From the NCBI GenBank assembly GCA_026984935.1, contig JALSRD010000029.1, positions 1 through 64,000 on the forward strand: a stretch of DNA of 64,000 bases, read 5' to 3'. Both the position numbers and the translations under genes were made by a program. Below the pieces are notes generated by a model that saw only the letters and a list, made by a program, of their open reading frames with translations, was not told where the DNA came from and ran no database searches. Positions within the stretch are counted from its first letter, which is position 1. Each line of letters starts with the position of its first letter. The stretch comes from Desulfobacterales bacterium. GTDB taxonomy: Bacteria > Desulfobacterota > Desulfobacteria > Desulfobacterales > JALSRD01. Positions 36,703 to 45,794 of this stretch are shown piece by piece.

Positions 36703-37992
36703 ATGAAAGCCGAGATCCTGGCCACCGGAGACGAGATTCGCAGTGGAGCGCTGGTGGACAGCAACTCGGCACACATTTCGCAGGTGCTGGAAGCCAACGG
36801 TGTGGCGGTGATACGCCATACCTGTGTGGGAGACGACCTGCAGGCCCTTGTTGACGTGCTGCACGAGATCAGCCGGCGGGCGGACATCGCCGTGGTCACC
36901 GGCGGCTTGGGCCCCACGGTGGACGACCTGTCTTCGGAAGCGGCGGCCGTGGCCCTGGGTGTTGAACTGGTGCTGGATCCGGAGGCGCTTGCCGCCATAA
37001 AAGCCTGGTTTGCCGCCCACAAACGCCCCATGAGCGCTTCCAACCGCAAACAGGCGTTGTTCCCGGCAGGCTCTACGCGTCTGGACAATCCTCTGGGCAC
37101 CGCCCCCGGTTTCGAGACCGCCATCGGCGGCTGCCGCTTTTTCTTTCTGCCCGGAGTGCCCGTGGAAATGCGCCGCATGCTGGACGAGCAGGTGGTTCCG
37201 CGTATCCGCAGCATGCACGGTGCGCGGCACTGCTACCGTATCCGCAGCCTGTCGACCTTCGGTTTGCCGGAATCGGTGGTCAACGAGCGAATCGGGGGGT
37301 TTGCGGCGCACTTCGGCGATTTGAAACTGGGTCTGCGGGCCCGCTTTCCCGAAATCCATATCCGTTTGTACGGCAGCGGCGATGACGAGCAGGAACTTGC
37401 CGCCCGCCTGGATGCCGCCGCCCGCTGGGTGGCCGCCAAGATCGGCAACCGTATGGTTTCCATGCACGGCCGGCCGCTGCCGGCCGTGGTGGGCGGGCTG
37501 CTGCGGCGGCACGGTGCGACCCTGGCGGTGGCCGAAAGTTGCACCGGCGGCCTGATCGCCCACCAGTTGACCGGTGTCGCCGGCAGCTCGGACTACTTCC
37601 TGTTTGCAGGCGTGACTTACGCCAATGCCGCCAAGCGCGATATCCTGGGGGTACCTGAAAAAATACTGACAACATACGGCGCCGTGCACGAAGAGACCGC
37701 GCGCCGGATGGCCGAAGGTGCGCGCCGCATTGCCGGCGCCACATACGGGCTTTCCACTTCCGGCATCGCCGGCCCCGGCGGCGGCAATGCCGAAAAGCCG
37801 GTGGGTACGGTGTGCATCGGCCTGGCGGCCCCCCGGCATGCCTTTGGCCGCCGCTACCGCTTCTTCTACGACAACCGGTCCACCAATAAGCGCATCTTTG
37901 CCGCCACGGCGCTGGATATCCTGCGGCGCGAACTGCTGAAGGCCGACGGCGAAATTCATGGCACTGAAAAAGGGTCAGATACTGGATCTTGA
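36703..37992 (+). CDS. cinA: CinA-like protein: NMN deamidase / damage-inducible domain
   Basis: The 429 residues comprise an N-terminal MoCF-like domain (about 1-170) with GDEIRSGALVDSN and TGGLGPTVDD, and a C-terminal CinA domain (about 265-425) with AESCTGGLIAHQLT. The C-terminal domain hydrolyses nicotinamide mononucleotide in pyridine-nucleotide salvage. A strong AGGAGGG site precedes the ATG. It overlaps rlmD by 35 bp. Confidence 0.93.
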   Translation: MKAEILATGDEIRSGALVDSNSAHISQVLEANGVAVIRHTCVGDDLQALVDVLHEISRRADIAVVTGGLGPTVDDLSSEAAAVALGVELVLDPEALAAIKAWFAAHKRPMSASNRKQALFPAGSTRLDNPLGTAPGFETAIGGCRFFFLPGVPVEMRRMLDEQVVPRIRSMHGARHCYRIRSLSTFGLPESVVNERIGGFAAHFGDLKLGLRARFPEIHIRLYGSGDDEQELAARLDAAARWVAAKIGNRMVSMHGRPLPAVVGGLLRRHGATLAVAESCTGGLIAHQLTGVAGSSDYFLFAGVTYANAAKRDILGVPEKILTTYGAVHEETARRMAEGARRIAGATYGLSTSGIAGPGGGNAEKPVGTVCIGLAAPRHAFGRRYRFFYDNRSTNKRIFAATALDILRRELLKADGEIHGTEKGSDTGS

Positions 37993-39352
37993 AATAGCCG
38001 GGCTGGTGTTCGGTGGCCGGGGTCTTGCACACGTGGACGGGCTGACGGTGTTCGTGGAGGGCGGCCTGCCGGGGGACCGGGTCAAAGCGCGGATCCACCG
38101 CAAAAAGAGACGCTACGCCGAGGCGCGTGCCATTGAGGTTGTGGACGCCTCGCCGCATCGGCTGGCGGCGCCCTGCCGCTACAGTGATTTCTGCGGCGGC
38201 TGCACCTGGCAGTCGCTGGCCTATGAAACGCAACTCCATTATAAACGGCGGCATGTCTCTGAAGCCCTGGCCCACATCGGGGGGCTGGGATCCGTTACGG
38301 TGTATCCCACCATGCCGTCGGAGCGGGTCTTCGCGTACCGCAACAAGATGGAGTTCACCTGCTCGGACCGTCGCTGGCTGCTGCCCGCCGAACTGGGGCG
38401 TGAAGGGGTCGGCGGGGATTTCGGTCTCGGGCTGCACGTTCCCGGGACCTTTTACAAAGTGCTGGACATTGAATCCTGCCTTTTGCAGCCCTCTCTGGGG
38501 GATGCCATCCTGGACGATGTGCGCGCCTACATCCGAACCTCCGGACTGCCGGTCTACGGGTTGCGCAGCCACACGGGATTCTGGCGTTTCGTCATGCTGC
38601 GGCATGCTGTCGCCGGCGACCGCTGGATGGTCAACATCGTCACGCGTGCATCCATGCCGCGCGCCGTGCAGCCGCTGGCAGATGCGCTGCTGCAAAGATA
38701 CCCGCAGATCGTTTCGGTGGTCAACAACGTCACGGCCAGCAAGGCCGGGGTGGCCGTCGGCGAATCCGAGGCACTTTTGGGCGGAGCGCCGGTGATCGTT
38801 GAAACCGTGGGCGGCCTGGACTTCGAGATATCGGCCAACTCGTTTTTTCAGACCAACACGCGCGGCGCCGAGAAACTCTACCGGGTCGTTAAGGCTTACG
38901 CCCAGCTCAGCGGATCGGAAACGGTGATCGACCTGTACTGCGGTACGGGGACCATCGCCCTGCTGCTGGCCGGGGCCGCCGGCGAGGTGGTCGGCATCGA
39001 ACAGGTGCCGGCGGCGGTGGAGAATGCCCGCCGCAACGCCCGCATCAACAGCATATCCAACTGCCGTTTTGCCGCCGGGGATGCCGCGCAAGTGCTGACC
39101 GGCCTGGACGTCCGCCCACAGGTCATGGTCATCGACCCGCCGCGCGCGGGCCTGCACCCCAAAGTCATCCGCCGCGTGCTGGCGCTGTCGCCGGCGCGCA
39201 TCGTCTATGTTTCGTGCAACCCGGCCACGCTGGCGCGCGACCTGGCACTTTTGGCGGAAAACTACGCACCCAAAGCGGTACAGCCCGTGGATCTTTTTCC
39301 GCATACCCACCACATCGAGTCGGTGGCGCAGCTGGAGAGAAAAGGGCCATGA
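37958..39352 (+). CDS. rlmD: 23S rRNA (uracil-5-)-methyltransferase, RlmD/RumA family
   Basis: The 464 residues have an N-terminal TRAM domain (about 1-60) and cluster cysteines in CRYSDFCGGC with a later Cys. The SAM-binding methyltransferase domain has DLYCGTGTIAL, and the catalytic Cys lies in VSCNPATLARDL. RlmD methylates U1939 of 23S rRNA; other members (RlmC, TrmA-like) cannot be fully excluded. It overlaps cinA and also the following radical SAM gene (ATGA). Confidence 0.88.
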   Translation: MALKKGQILDLEIAGLVFGGRGLAHVDGLTVFVEGGLPGDRVKARIHRKKRRYAEARAIEVVDASPHRLAAPCRYSDFCGGCTWQSLAYETQLHYKRRHVSEALAHIGGLGSVTVYPTMPSERVFAYRNKMEFTCSDRRWLLPAELGREGVGGDFGLGLHVPGTFYKVLDIESCLLQPSLGDAILDDVRAYIRTSGLPVYGLRSHTGFWRFVMLRHAVAGDRWMVNIVTRASMPRAVQPLADALLQRYPQIVSVVNNVTASKAGVAVGESEALLGGAPVIVETVGGLDFEISANSFFQTNTRGAEKLYRVVKAYAQLSGSETVIDLYCGTGTIALLLAGAAGEVVGIEQVPAAVENARRNARINSISNCRFAAGDAAQVLTGLDVRPQVMVIDPPRAGLHPKVIRRVLALSPARIVYVSCNPATLARDLALLAENYAPKAVQPVDLFPHTHHIESVAQLERKGP

Positions 39353-41226
39353 TCGCTGCACACAGGCAGCGTCTGCGGGCGGTGCTGGTTTCGACACCCT
39401 GGCCGCTGTTCAACCGGCCCTCGATCCAGCTGGGAAGTCTGAAGGCCTTTCTCGCGGCCCGTCTGCCACAGGTCCGGGTGGACACGCGACACTTTTACCT
39501 GGACGTGGCGGCGCACATCGGCTTTGAGCGCTACCGGGCGCTTTGCGAACGGACTTGGCCGGCCGAATGCGTCTATGCCGCCCTGCTGTACCCTTCCAGG
39601 TTGGCGGAGATCGCCGATCTGTTCGGGCGCGAACTGCCGTCGCAGAGTGTACTTGGCGCGGCGGATTTCGAAAAACTGGTGGAAGACGTCGGCGGCATAT
39701 CCCAGGCTCTGATCGCGCAGACCGACTGGCGGGCGTACCGGCTGGCCGGGTTCTCCGTTACGCTGAGCCAGCTGACTGCCGCGCTTTTTTTTATCCGCGC
39801 CGTCAAACGCACCGCGCCGGACCTTTACGTGGTGGTCGGCGGCTCCACATTCAGCGGCAGGCCGGCCGCCGGCCTGCTGCGCCAAATGCCGGAAATCGAT
39901 GCCATCGCTTCCGGGGAAGGGGAGCGGCCGCTGGAAGCACTCCTGCGCCACTTGTGCGTTGCGCCGGGTGCGCGGCCCCCGGAGGACATTGAGGGGCTGA
40001 CCACGCGCCAGACGCCTGGGCATGTGCCGGTGCGTTTCAGCCAGATGACGCAGCTCGACCGCCTGCCGGCACCGGATTATGACGATTACTTTGCGCAGGT
40101 GGCGGGTCTGCCGCCGCACCAGCGCTTCTTCCCCACGCTGCCCGTCGAAATGTCGCGCGGCTGCTGGTGGCGCCGGCCCCGTCCCGGCAGCAGCGTGCAG
40201 GGGTGCGCCTTCTGCAACCTGAACCTGCAGTGGCGCGGCTATCGCAGCAAAAGCGCCGAACAGATCACGGATGAGATCGAATACCTGAGCACACGCCACC
40301 AGTGCCTGTCACTGGCCTTCATGGACAACGTGCTGCCCGCCGCACGGGTTGCAGCGGTATTCGGCCGCCTGGCGGAACTGGGCCGGGATTTCAAGTTTTT
40401 CGCCGAAATCCGGGCCGACTTTTCCCTGCGCCGGCTTGCCGCCATGGAGGCCGCCGGCGTGGAGGAGGTTCAGGTGGGCATCGAGGCCCTGAGCACATCG
40501 CTTTTGGCGAAGCTCAACAAGGGAACCACGGCCATCGAAAACCTGGAGGCGATGAAAAACTGCGAAGCCGTTGGTATTGTCAGCCGCTCGAACCTGATTA
40601 TCGGCTTTCCGGGCAGCGACGACCGGGACGTGGCCCAGACGCTGGCCAACCTGGAGTTTGCCGCATATTTCCAACCGCTGCGCGTGGTGCAGTTCTGGCT
40701 GGGCTACGGCAGTCCGGTATACGCCTGCCCGCGCGCATACGGGCTGCAGGCCGTGTTCAGCCATCCGTATTACGGTCGGCTTTTGCCGCCGTCGCTCAGG
40801 CAGGCGCTGCCCTGGATGATCCAGGCCTACCGGGGCGACCGCATGGTGCAGCGCAGGCGCTGGCAGCCGGTCAAAGCGCGCGTCAGAAAGTGGGCCCGGA
40901 GCTATGCCGCACTGCATGCCGACGGCAGGCGGGAGCCCATCCTGAGCTTTCGCGACGGCGGCGATTTCATCATCCTGCGGCAAAAGAGACTTGCGGCCGA
41001 ACCCATGACACACCGTCTCACGGGGACTTCGCGGCGGATCTACCTGTTTTGCCAGCACCGCCGTTCGCTGGCACGCATCCGGGGGGCTTTCCCGCATGTG
41101 GGCGAAGATCGCCTGCGGGCCTTTTTGGCCATGCTGGTGGAAAAGAAATTGATGTTTACCGAAAACGGACAGTACCTGAGCCTGGCGGCACCCGGCCGCA
41201 TCCGGAAAATTGAGGCGCCGGCTTGA
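39349..41226 (+). CDS. B12-binding radical SAM protein of the RiPP maturation type
   Basis: The 625 residues begin at ATG 39349, overlapping the rlmD stop by 4 bp. The N-terminal half (about 1-200) resembles the cobalamin-binding region of RiPP maturation radical SAM protein 1 (TIGR03975-like), with RPSIQLGSLKA and VVGGSTF. The radical SAM core has SRGCWW and then GCAFCNLN followed by YRSKS. In the family as I know it the first two Cys are about 7 apart; here they are 13 apart (C-x13-C-x2-C). No precursor peptide gene is seen nearby. Peptide methylation is the family expectation; the target is unknown. Confidence 0.75.
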   Translation: MIAAHRQRLRAVLVSTPWPLFNRPSIQLGSLKAFLAARLPQVRVDTRHFYLDVAAHIGFERYRALCERTWPAECVYAALLYPSRLAEIADLFGRELPSQSVLGAADFEKLVEDVGGISQALIAQTDWRAYRLAGFSVTLSQLTAALFFIRAVKRTAPDLYVVVGGSTFSGRPAAGLLRQMPEIDAIASGEGERPLEALLRHLCVAPGARPPEDIEGLTTRQTPGHVPVRFSQMTQLDRLPAPDYDDYFAQVAGLPPHQRFFPTLPVEMSRGCWWRRPRPGSSVQGCAFCNLNLQWRGYRSKSAEQITDEIEYLSTRHQCLSLAFMDNVLPAARVAAVFGRLAELGRDFKFFAEIRADFSLRRLAAMEAAGVEEVQVGIEALSTSLLAKLNKGTTAIENLEAMKNCEAVGIVSRSNLIIGFPGSDDRDVAQTLANLEFAAYFQPLRVVQFWLGYGSPVYACPRAYGLQAVFSHPYYGRLLPPSLRQALPWMIQAYRGDRMVQRRRWQPVKARVRKWARSYAALHADGRREPILSFRDGGDFIILRQKRLAAEPMTHRLTGTSRRIYLFCQHRRSLARIRGAFPHVGEDRLRAFLAMLVEKKLMFTENGQYLSLAAPGRIRKIEAPA

Positions 41227-41274
41227 CAAGCCCCTGCGCGGAGCTTACTATCTTTGTTTCTGAGTATATTCTCA
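41223..41274 (+). promoter_or_regulatory. Strong sigma-70-type promoter and inverted repeat before the DUF134 gene
   Basis: TTGACA (41223-41228), 17 bp, TACTAT (41246-41251). Just downstream, TGAG-TATATT-CTCA (41261-41274) is an inverted repeat at about the transcription start, a repressor position. The promoter overlaps the stop of the radical SAM gene. Confidence 0.65.
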
Positions 41275-41287
41275 TAATGGAGAGGTG

Positions 41288-41740
41288 ATGGCCAGACCCC
41301 AGAAGCGTCGCCGTGTCGCCGCTCACCCGCAGGTCAGCTACTTCAAGCCCCGCGGCATACCCATGGTCCAACTGGAGGAGGTCCGCCTGACCGTTGATGA
41401 GCGCGAAGCCCTGCGCCTGGCCGATCTGGACAACCTGTCCTACGAAGTCGCCGGCCGCCGCATGGGGGTCTCACGGGCGACGTTCGGCCGGATCCTGCAG
41501 AGGGCGCGCCGGGCGATGACCGACGCCCTGATCCACGGCAAGGCCATCAAAATTGAAGGCGGAAACTACCGGGTGGTGGATGAAGGGCGCTTGTTCGCCT
41601 GCCGCCATTGCGAATCGCGCTGGGAGGTGCCGCCGGGAAGCGGACGGCCCACCGCCTGTCCGGCCTGCGGTGCCGATCAGTCCTTTCGGATTTCCGCCGG
41701 TTTTAGCAGCGGAGAGGATCAGATGGAGCCGTCCCCGTGA
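41288..41740 (+). CDS. DUF134 family HTH protein
   Basis: This 150-residue protein of the DUF134 family is a predicted DNA-binding protein with a sigma-70-region-4-like HTH (about 35-85: LTVDEREALRLADLDNLSYE, then MGVSRATFGRIL). Here it has an added C-terminal zinc ribbon (CRHC and CPAC, about 100-125). GGAG lies 5 bp before the ATG. DUF134 genes often sit beside mrp and iron-molybdenum-cofactor-type genes in anaerobes (family knowledge), and mrp follows. A 9-bp hairpin (41798-41824) lies in the 183-bp gap. Confidence 0.88.
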   Translation: MARPQKRRRVAAHPQVSYFKPRGIPMVQLEEVRLTVDEREALRLADLDNLSYEVAGRRMGVSRATFGRILQRARRAMTDALIHGKAIKIEGGNYRVVDEGRLFACRHCESRWEVPPGSGRPTACPACGADQSFRISAGFSSGEDQMEPSP

Positions 41741-41923
41741 CTCGGGGGCTGTTTGGCAGGCGGCCGGCCCTGCGGCCGGATGAATATTGAAAATTGCCGG
41801 CGGCGCATTTGGCGGGCGCCGCCGTGTTCACAAAGGTTTGCGTGCATCGCAAGGCCGCAAAGCGTGGCCGCCAGCGGTGTTTCCCGAAGGTTTTATTTCT
41901 TTCACATTTTTTAGGAGAAAAAT

Positions 41924-42772
41924 ATGGAGACCATCACACAAGGCAGCTGCCCGTCCGCCCAAAAGCAGCAAAATGCCCAGGCCCAGCAGGAAGCGGCCGT
42001 CAAATGTTCGCTGGAGCGGATCAAAAACAAATTCATCGTCATGAGCGGCAAGGGCGGCGTGGGAAAAACCAGCACGTCGGTCAACCTGGCCATGGCGCTT
42101 GCCGCCAAAGGGCGGAAGGTCGGACTGATGGATGTCGACCTGCACGGACCGGATATCCCCAGGATGCTGGGCATTCAGGACGTGCTCAACCTCAATGCCG
42201 ACCGCAAGCTCGAACCCATCAGCTATTCCGAGAACCTGAAGGCCGTTTCCATCGAGTCGCTGACGCCCAGCAAGGATGAAGCCATTATCTGGCGGGGCCC
42301 CATCAAGTATTCCGCCATCCAGCAGTTTATCGGCGATGTGGCCTGGGGCGACCTGGATTTTCTGATTATCGATTCGCCGCCCGGCACCGGTGACGAACCG
42401 CTGACCATCGCCCAGACCATCAAGGATGCGCAGGCCATCATCGTGACCACGCCCCAGGAGGTCTCCCTGGCCGACGTGCGCAAATCCATCAGCTTCTGCA
42501 AGCGTGTCAACATGAAGGTCTTCGGCCTCATCGAAAACATGAGCGCCTTCGCCTGCCCGCACTGCGGTGAAATGGTCGATCTCTTTGGCTCCGGCGGCGG
42601 TGAAAAGACCGCCCTGGCGGCCGGAATTCCCTTTTTGGGGAAGATTCCCTTTGACCGCCAGATGGTTGCCTGCGGCGACGCGGGGACGTCCTATCAGGAC
42701 AGTTTCCCGGACTCTCCGGTAACCAGGGCTTTTGCCGATATCGCCGCCAAAATGGCCAAACTCGTATCATAA
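41924..42772 (+). CDS. mrp: Mrp/NBP35-type ATP-binding Fe-S carrier protein
   Basis: This P-loop ATPase of the Mrp/ApbC family carries or inserts [4Fe-4S] clusters. The 282 residues have the deviant Walker A SGKGGVGKTS (about 41-50), LIIDSPPGTGDE and the cluster-binding CPHC (about 210). An N-terminal Gln/Ala-rich stretch has a single Cys. AGGAG precedes the ATG. In a genome rich in Fe-S enzymes a cluster-carrier role is expected. Confidence 0.93.
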   Translation: METITQGSCPSAQKQQNAQAQQEAAVKCSLERIKNKFIVMSGKGGVGKTSTSVNLAMALAAKGRKVGLMDVDLHGPDIPRMLGIQDVLNLNADRKLEPISYSENLKAVSIESLTPSKDEAIIWRGPIKYSAIQQFIGDVAWGDLDFLIIDSPPGTGDEPLTIAQTIKDAQAIIVTTPQEVSLADVRKSISFCKRVNMKVFGLIENMSAFACPHCGEMVDLFGSGGGEKTALAAGIPFLGKIPFDRQMVACGDAGTSYQDSFPDSPVTRAFADIAAKMAKLVS

Positions 42773-42797
42773 AGTTTGGCATCAGCCGTTTAAAAAA

Positions 42798-42828
42798 GGG
42801 GCGCCTGATTTTCAGGCGCCCCTTTTTT
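42798..42828. terminator. Bidirectional intrinsic terminator
   Basis: An 11-bp GC-rich stem (42798-42808 with 42812-42822) has a 3-nt loop. A run of A precedes it and a run of six T follows, so it can end both mrp (plus) and the cytochrome operon (minus). Confidence 0.88.
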
Positions 42829-42859
42829 CATGAGGTGGCTGTTGGGTATCGGATGATAT

Positions 42860-43525
42860 TCAGCTGCGCGCTTTCTTCTTGCCGGTGGTCTCCCAGTCGT
42901 AGACTTCGGTGGTTTCGAAGACCTCCTCCCAGCCGGTAATCATGGAGCGGATGTGGGCAAAAATGGTGTGGCCGGTGGTGGTCATGTAAACATGGATGAT
43001 CAGAAAGGCGATCAACAGAAAGGCCAGCACGGTGTGCACGACGGCTACGCCGCCGAGCGTCAAAAAGCGGTCCAACCCCCACTGGGGCCACTGGTTGTAC
43101 GTGTAGTACAGCAGACCGGCCGCCATCTGCACGGGCAGCATGGTGGTTACCAGTCCCAGATAAGTCAGGCGCTGCAGGGGGTTGTGCTTGGCGCCCGGGC
43201 TCTTCTGCACCGGATGGGGTTTTCCCATAAAGATGCCGAAACTGTAGTACCACATCACGGCGAACAGTTTCTTGGTGGTGGGCACGTACTGGCGCCATTC
43301 GCCGGTGGTCAGCACCCAGAAGACGATGAAAACAAAGAGCACGCCCCAGGTCAGTCCCATGAAGTTGTGGATTTCAACCGCATCTTCATATCCGAAAAGG
43401 GTATATGCGCCGTGGATCTCCAGGCCGGTGACGATCAGCGAAATAATCAGGAAGGCCTGCAGCCAGTGCCAGATGCGTTCAAAGCGTGAGTACAGGTAGA
43501 TGCGCTTCATTTTTGCGGCGTCCAT
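42860..43525 (-). CDS. Membrane cytochrome b (b561/hydrogenase-cytochrome-b type)
   Basis: The 221 residues carry four main hydrophobic segments (about 22-42, 60-78, 118-142, 158-182) and His residues suited to bind two b hemes. The N-terminal YSRFERIWHWLQAF is typical of the thiosulfate-reductase/formate-dehydrogenase cytochrome b family. It starts 3 bp after the octaheme cytochrome stop. It would exchange electrons between the quinone pool and the octaheme cytochrome. An ATG 15 bp downstream is an alternative start. Confidence 0.87.
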   Translation of the reverse strand: MDAAKMKRIYLYSRFERIWHWLQAFLIISLIVTGLEIHGAYTLFGYEDAVEIHNFMGLTWGVLFVFIVFWVLTTGEWRQYVPTTKKLFAVMWYYSFGIFMGKPHPVQKSPGAKHNPLQRLTYLGLVTTMLPVQMAAGLLYYTYNQWPQWGLDRFLTLGGVAVVHTVLAFLLIAFLIIHVYMTTTGHTIFAHIRSMITGWEEVFETTEVYDWETTGKKKARS

Positions 43526-43528
43526 GGC

Positions 43529-45181
43529 CTACTTTTTCCCTCCGTTCTTTTTGAAAATGAAACGGCCGAAGCCGTGCAGCAAAACGGCGGCCAGGCAGCC
43601 CAGCACCAGCAGCCATCCGCCGGTGTCGACGGCCTTGATGCGGTCGCGGCCGGGCATGTAGAATCCCGTCAGATTCGCCAGGCGGCTGTGGGGGCGCGTG
43701 TGGCATTCAGAGCAGGCCAGGGCCTGGTCCTTGGGCGCCACCATGTGCGTGCTGGGGAAAACGTATTCGGTTTTGACGAAACCGTACTTGCCGCTGAAGG
43801 GCAGGTCCAGATACTTCTGGCCGCGCGCAATGGCGTCCTGCCAGTTGAAGGTGGTCCAGTAGCCGTGTTCACCGGACAGCAGCGGCGCCAGCAGCTTGCT
43901 GCGCTCGATGTCGTAGGGCTGTTTGCCGCGGTGGACGTGAAAGGGAAAGATGCGCGCGTTGTGGTTCCCGCGGTTGCCCACCGGCCAGGCCAGGCGGATA
44001 ATCTTGGTTGGATCGATGCTGTCCTTCAGCGTCGGCCCGGAAAGCGAGCCGCTGTACCAGTAGTACTCGGGCCGCACGTTTTTGGCCCAGCGCGTGTCGC
44101 CCTTGGTGGACACGTAGGTGGGACGGTCATAGGGGCCCTTGACCTCGTAGGGCTTGCCGTTTTTCATTTTGCCGGCCTGGGACCAGTCCCACCACATCTG
44201 CACGGGCAGCACGCGCGCCACCGTGGGGATATGGCACGTCTGGCAGGCCACCTTGTCCGTGTGGTCGTTCATCTTGCTGCCGGCTTTGTGGGGCTTGGCA
44301 CTGTGGCAGGATTCGCACATGATCTTGGGGCTCAAATCGTTTTCGATGAGGCTCTTGCGGTTCTTGGCCGCCGGCGTGGCGTAAAAGCGCCCGGCGACGT
44401 TGTGGTTGATGGTGGTGTGGCAGCGCACGCACTGGAAGTTCTGGCCGTCGATGCCCATGTGCACGTCCAGGCTCTTGTGCGGAGTGGTCATGGAGGAATC
44501 CAGGTCGCCGTGCTTGACGCCGTCGCCGCCGCCGCCGGAAAAGTGGCAGGAGCCGCAGTTGCGGCGCGTGGGGCGGCCCACGGCCTGGGCGGCTTCCTGG
44601 ATTTCAGCCTGGGCTTCCTTGGCCATTTCCTTGTCGTCGGGGTCGCTGGATGTACTGAAGGCCTCGTAATCCCCGAAGGCTTCTTCGAAATTGAACTTCT
44701 TCTGGCCGTGGCAGCGCAGGCAGTCGATGGCCGCCGCCTTGCCCTTGCCGGCCCAGCCGATATGGCACTCGCTGCAGTGGTGATCGTGCATGGCGTTGGA
44801 GGACAGGCAGAAGTTGTTGACCGAATACTGGGCCTTGCCCTTGCGGTCGTTGGGCGGTGAGTTGGGATCGGTCCAGGTCCAGTGAAAGGTTTTTTTCAGC
44901 TGTTGGTCGGCTTTGGTGTGGCAGGACAGGCAGGCGCGCGTGATCTGGTCGCCCGACGTGAACACCTGCTGCAGCGCTTTGAGCTTGCTGTGGTCCACGG
45001 TGTTCCAGAAATGCCGTTGCTTGGTGGCCTGGTCGGCCAGCTGGCGGCCCGGCGCCTTTTCTTCCGCGGCAGCGGCTGGAGCAGCGGCCGTGGAAAGCAG
45101 CAACAGGCCGCTTGCCGCCAGGCAGGCCGTAAGGCACAAACATCGTTTTCCTGATAATCTCTCGAAAATAAATCGAAACAT
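43529..45181 (-). CDS. Octaheme cytochrome c, tetrathionate-reductase (OTR) family
   Basis: The 550-residue exported multiheme cytochrome has a signal peptide (about 1-40). It carries eight CxxCH motifs (CLSCH, CSECH, CLRCH, CGSCH, CVRCH, CESCH, CQTCH, CSECH). A C-terminal membrane anchor (about 522-542) is followed by Lys-rich residues. Family members reduce tetrathionate, hydroxylamine or nitrite in vitro; the true substrate is unsettled. GGAGG precedes the ATG. The anchor and adjacent cytochrome b point to a periplasmic quinone-linked reductase or oxidase. Confidence 0.92.
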   Translation of the reverse strand: MFRFIFERLSGKRCLCLTACLAASGLLLLSTAAAPAAAAEEKAPGRQLADQATKQRHFWNTVDHSKLKALQQVFTSGDQITRACLSCHTKADQQLKKTFHWTWTDPNSPPNDRKGKAQYSVNNFCLSSNAMHDHHCSECHIGWAGKGKAAAIDCLRCHGQKKFNFEEAFGDYEAFSTSSDPDDKEMAKEAQAEIQEAAQAVGRPTRRNCGSCHFSGGGGDGVKHGDLDSSMTTPHKSLDVHMGIDGQNFQCVRCHTTINHNVAGRFYATPAAKNRKSLIENDLSPKIMCESCHSAKPHKAGSKMNDHTDKVACQTCHIPTVARVLPVQMWWDWSQAGKMKNGKPYEVKGPYDRPTYVSTKGDTRWAKNVRPEYYWYSGSLSGPTLKDSIDPTKIIRLAWPVGNRGNHNARIFPFHVHRGKQPYDIERSKLLAPLLSGEHGYWTTFNWQDAIARGQKYLDLPFSGKYGFVKTEYVFPSTHMVAPKDQALACSECHTRPHSRLANLTGFYMPGRDRIKAVDTGGWLLVLGCLAAVLLHGFGRFIFKKNGGKK

Positions 45182-45299
45182 GACACCTCCCGCTTGACGG
45201 GTGGTGGGCGATTGCCCACAGATTCAGAGATTCAGGTGCCCCGGGACGGGGCGCCGGGCGCCGGTGCGGGCCTTTTGCCACGCAGCGGCGCTGCCGCGG

Positions 45300-45641
45300 T
45301 TATTTACACTTGGCCGGCGAGGGCGAGTCGGCCGCATGCGCCCGCAGATAGGCGTGGATGTTTTCCAGGTCCTTGTCGGACAGTTTGCTCCACTCCTCTT
45401 TGCATTTGAACTGGTCGAAATCCTTTTCCTCGAACACGCGGTCCCACTGGGCCATGGTCTTGGTGTCGGGGCTCAGAAAGGGCGTGGCGGACTCGACTTC
45501 ACCGCGTTTGTGGCAGGACTTGTAGACCTTGCGGTAGGTGTACTTGCCCTTGCGGGCGTTGGCCTTGGCGCTGGCCAGACAGACGCTGGCCGAGCTGAAG
45601 GCAAAAAGGACGGCAATGGCAGTAATGATCAGCTTTTTCAT
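45300..45641 (-). CDS. Small exported c-type-cytochrome-like protein with one-Cys heme motif
   Basis: The 113 residues from ATG 45641 (GGAGGG upstream) have a signal peptide ending near residue 24. A single heme-type site reads VYKSCH: the first Cys of CxxCH is Tyr. Other features (PLSPDTKTMAQW-like stretch, Leu/Tyr-rich end) fit a small cytochrome c. The Tyr codon TAC differs by one base from TGC. Either this protein attaches heme through one Cys, or it has lost covalent heme. A later Cys (FKCKEE) and the C-terminal CK are additional. It is the neighbour of OTR. Confidence 0.7.
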   Translation of the reverse strand: MKKLIITAIAVLFAFSSASVCLASAKANARKGKYTYRKVYKSCHKRGEVESATPFLSPDTKTMAQWDRVFEEKDFDQFKCKEEWSKLSDKDLENIHAYLRAHAADSPSPAKCK

Positions 45642-45794
45642 GGTGGTTCCCTCCATCTTTGCGATTTGAAAATTCAAAGCATTGAAATCTATATTTTCGG
45701 TTATTTTGATACGCTTCTTGAGGCCGAAGGTGGTATCCGCGTAAAAAGGCCGGATATCGTCCAAGGATTTGTCAACTTCCCTCCTGGCCGCGTC

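Noticed and set aside
41750-41768. Possible sigma-54 site (TGGCAG-N5-CGGCC) before mrp
   Set aside because: The -12 part lacks TTGC and the match is expected by chance in GC-rich sequence.
45642-45794. 41-codon open extension upstream of the one-Cys cytochrome, with its own AGGAGGG
   Set aside because: It would put the signal peptide inside the protein; the ATG at 45641 has GGAGGG and an ordinary signal sequence.
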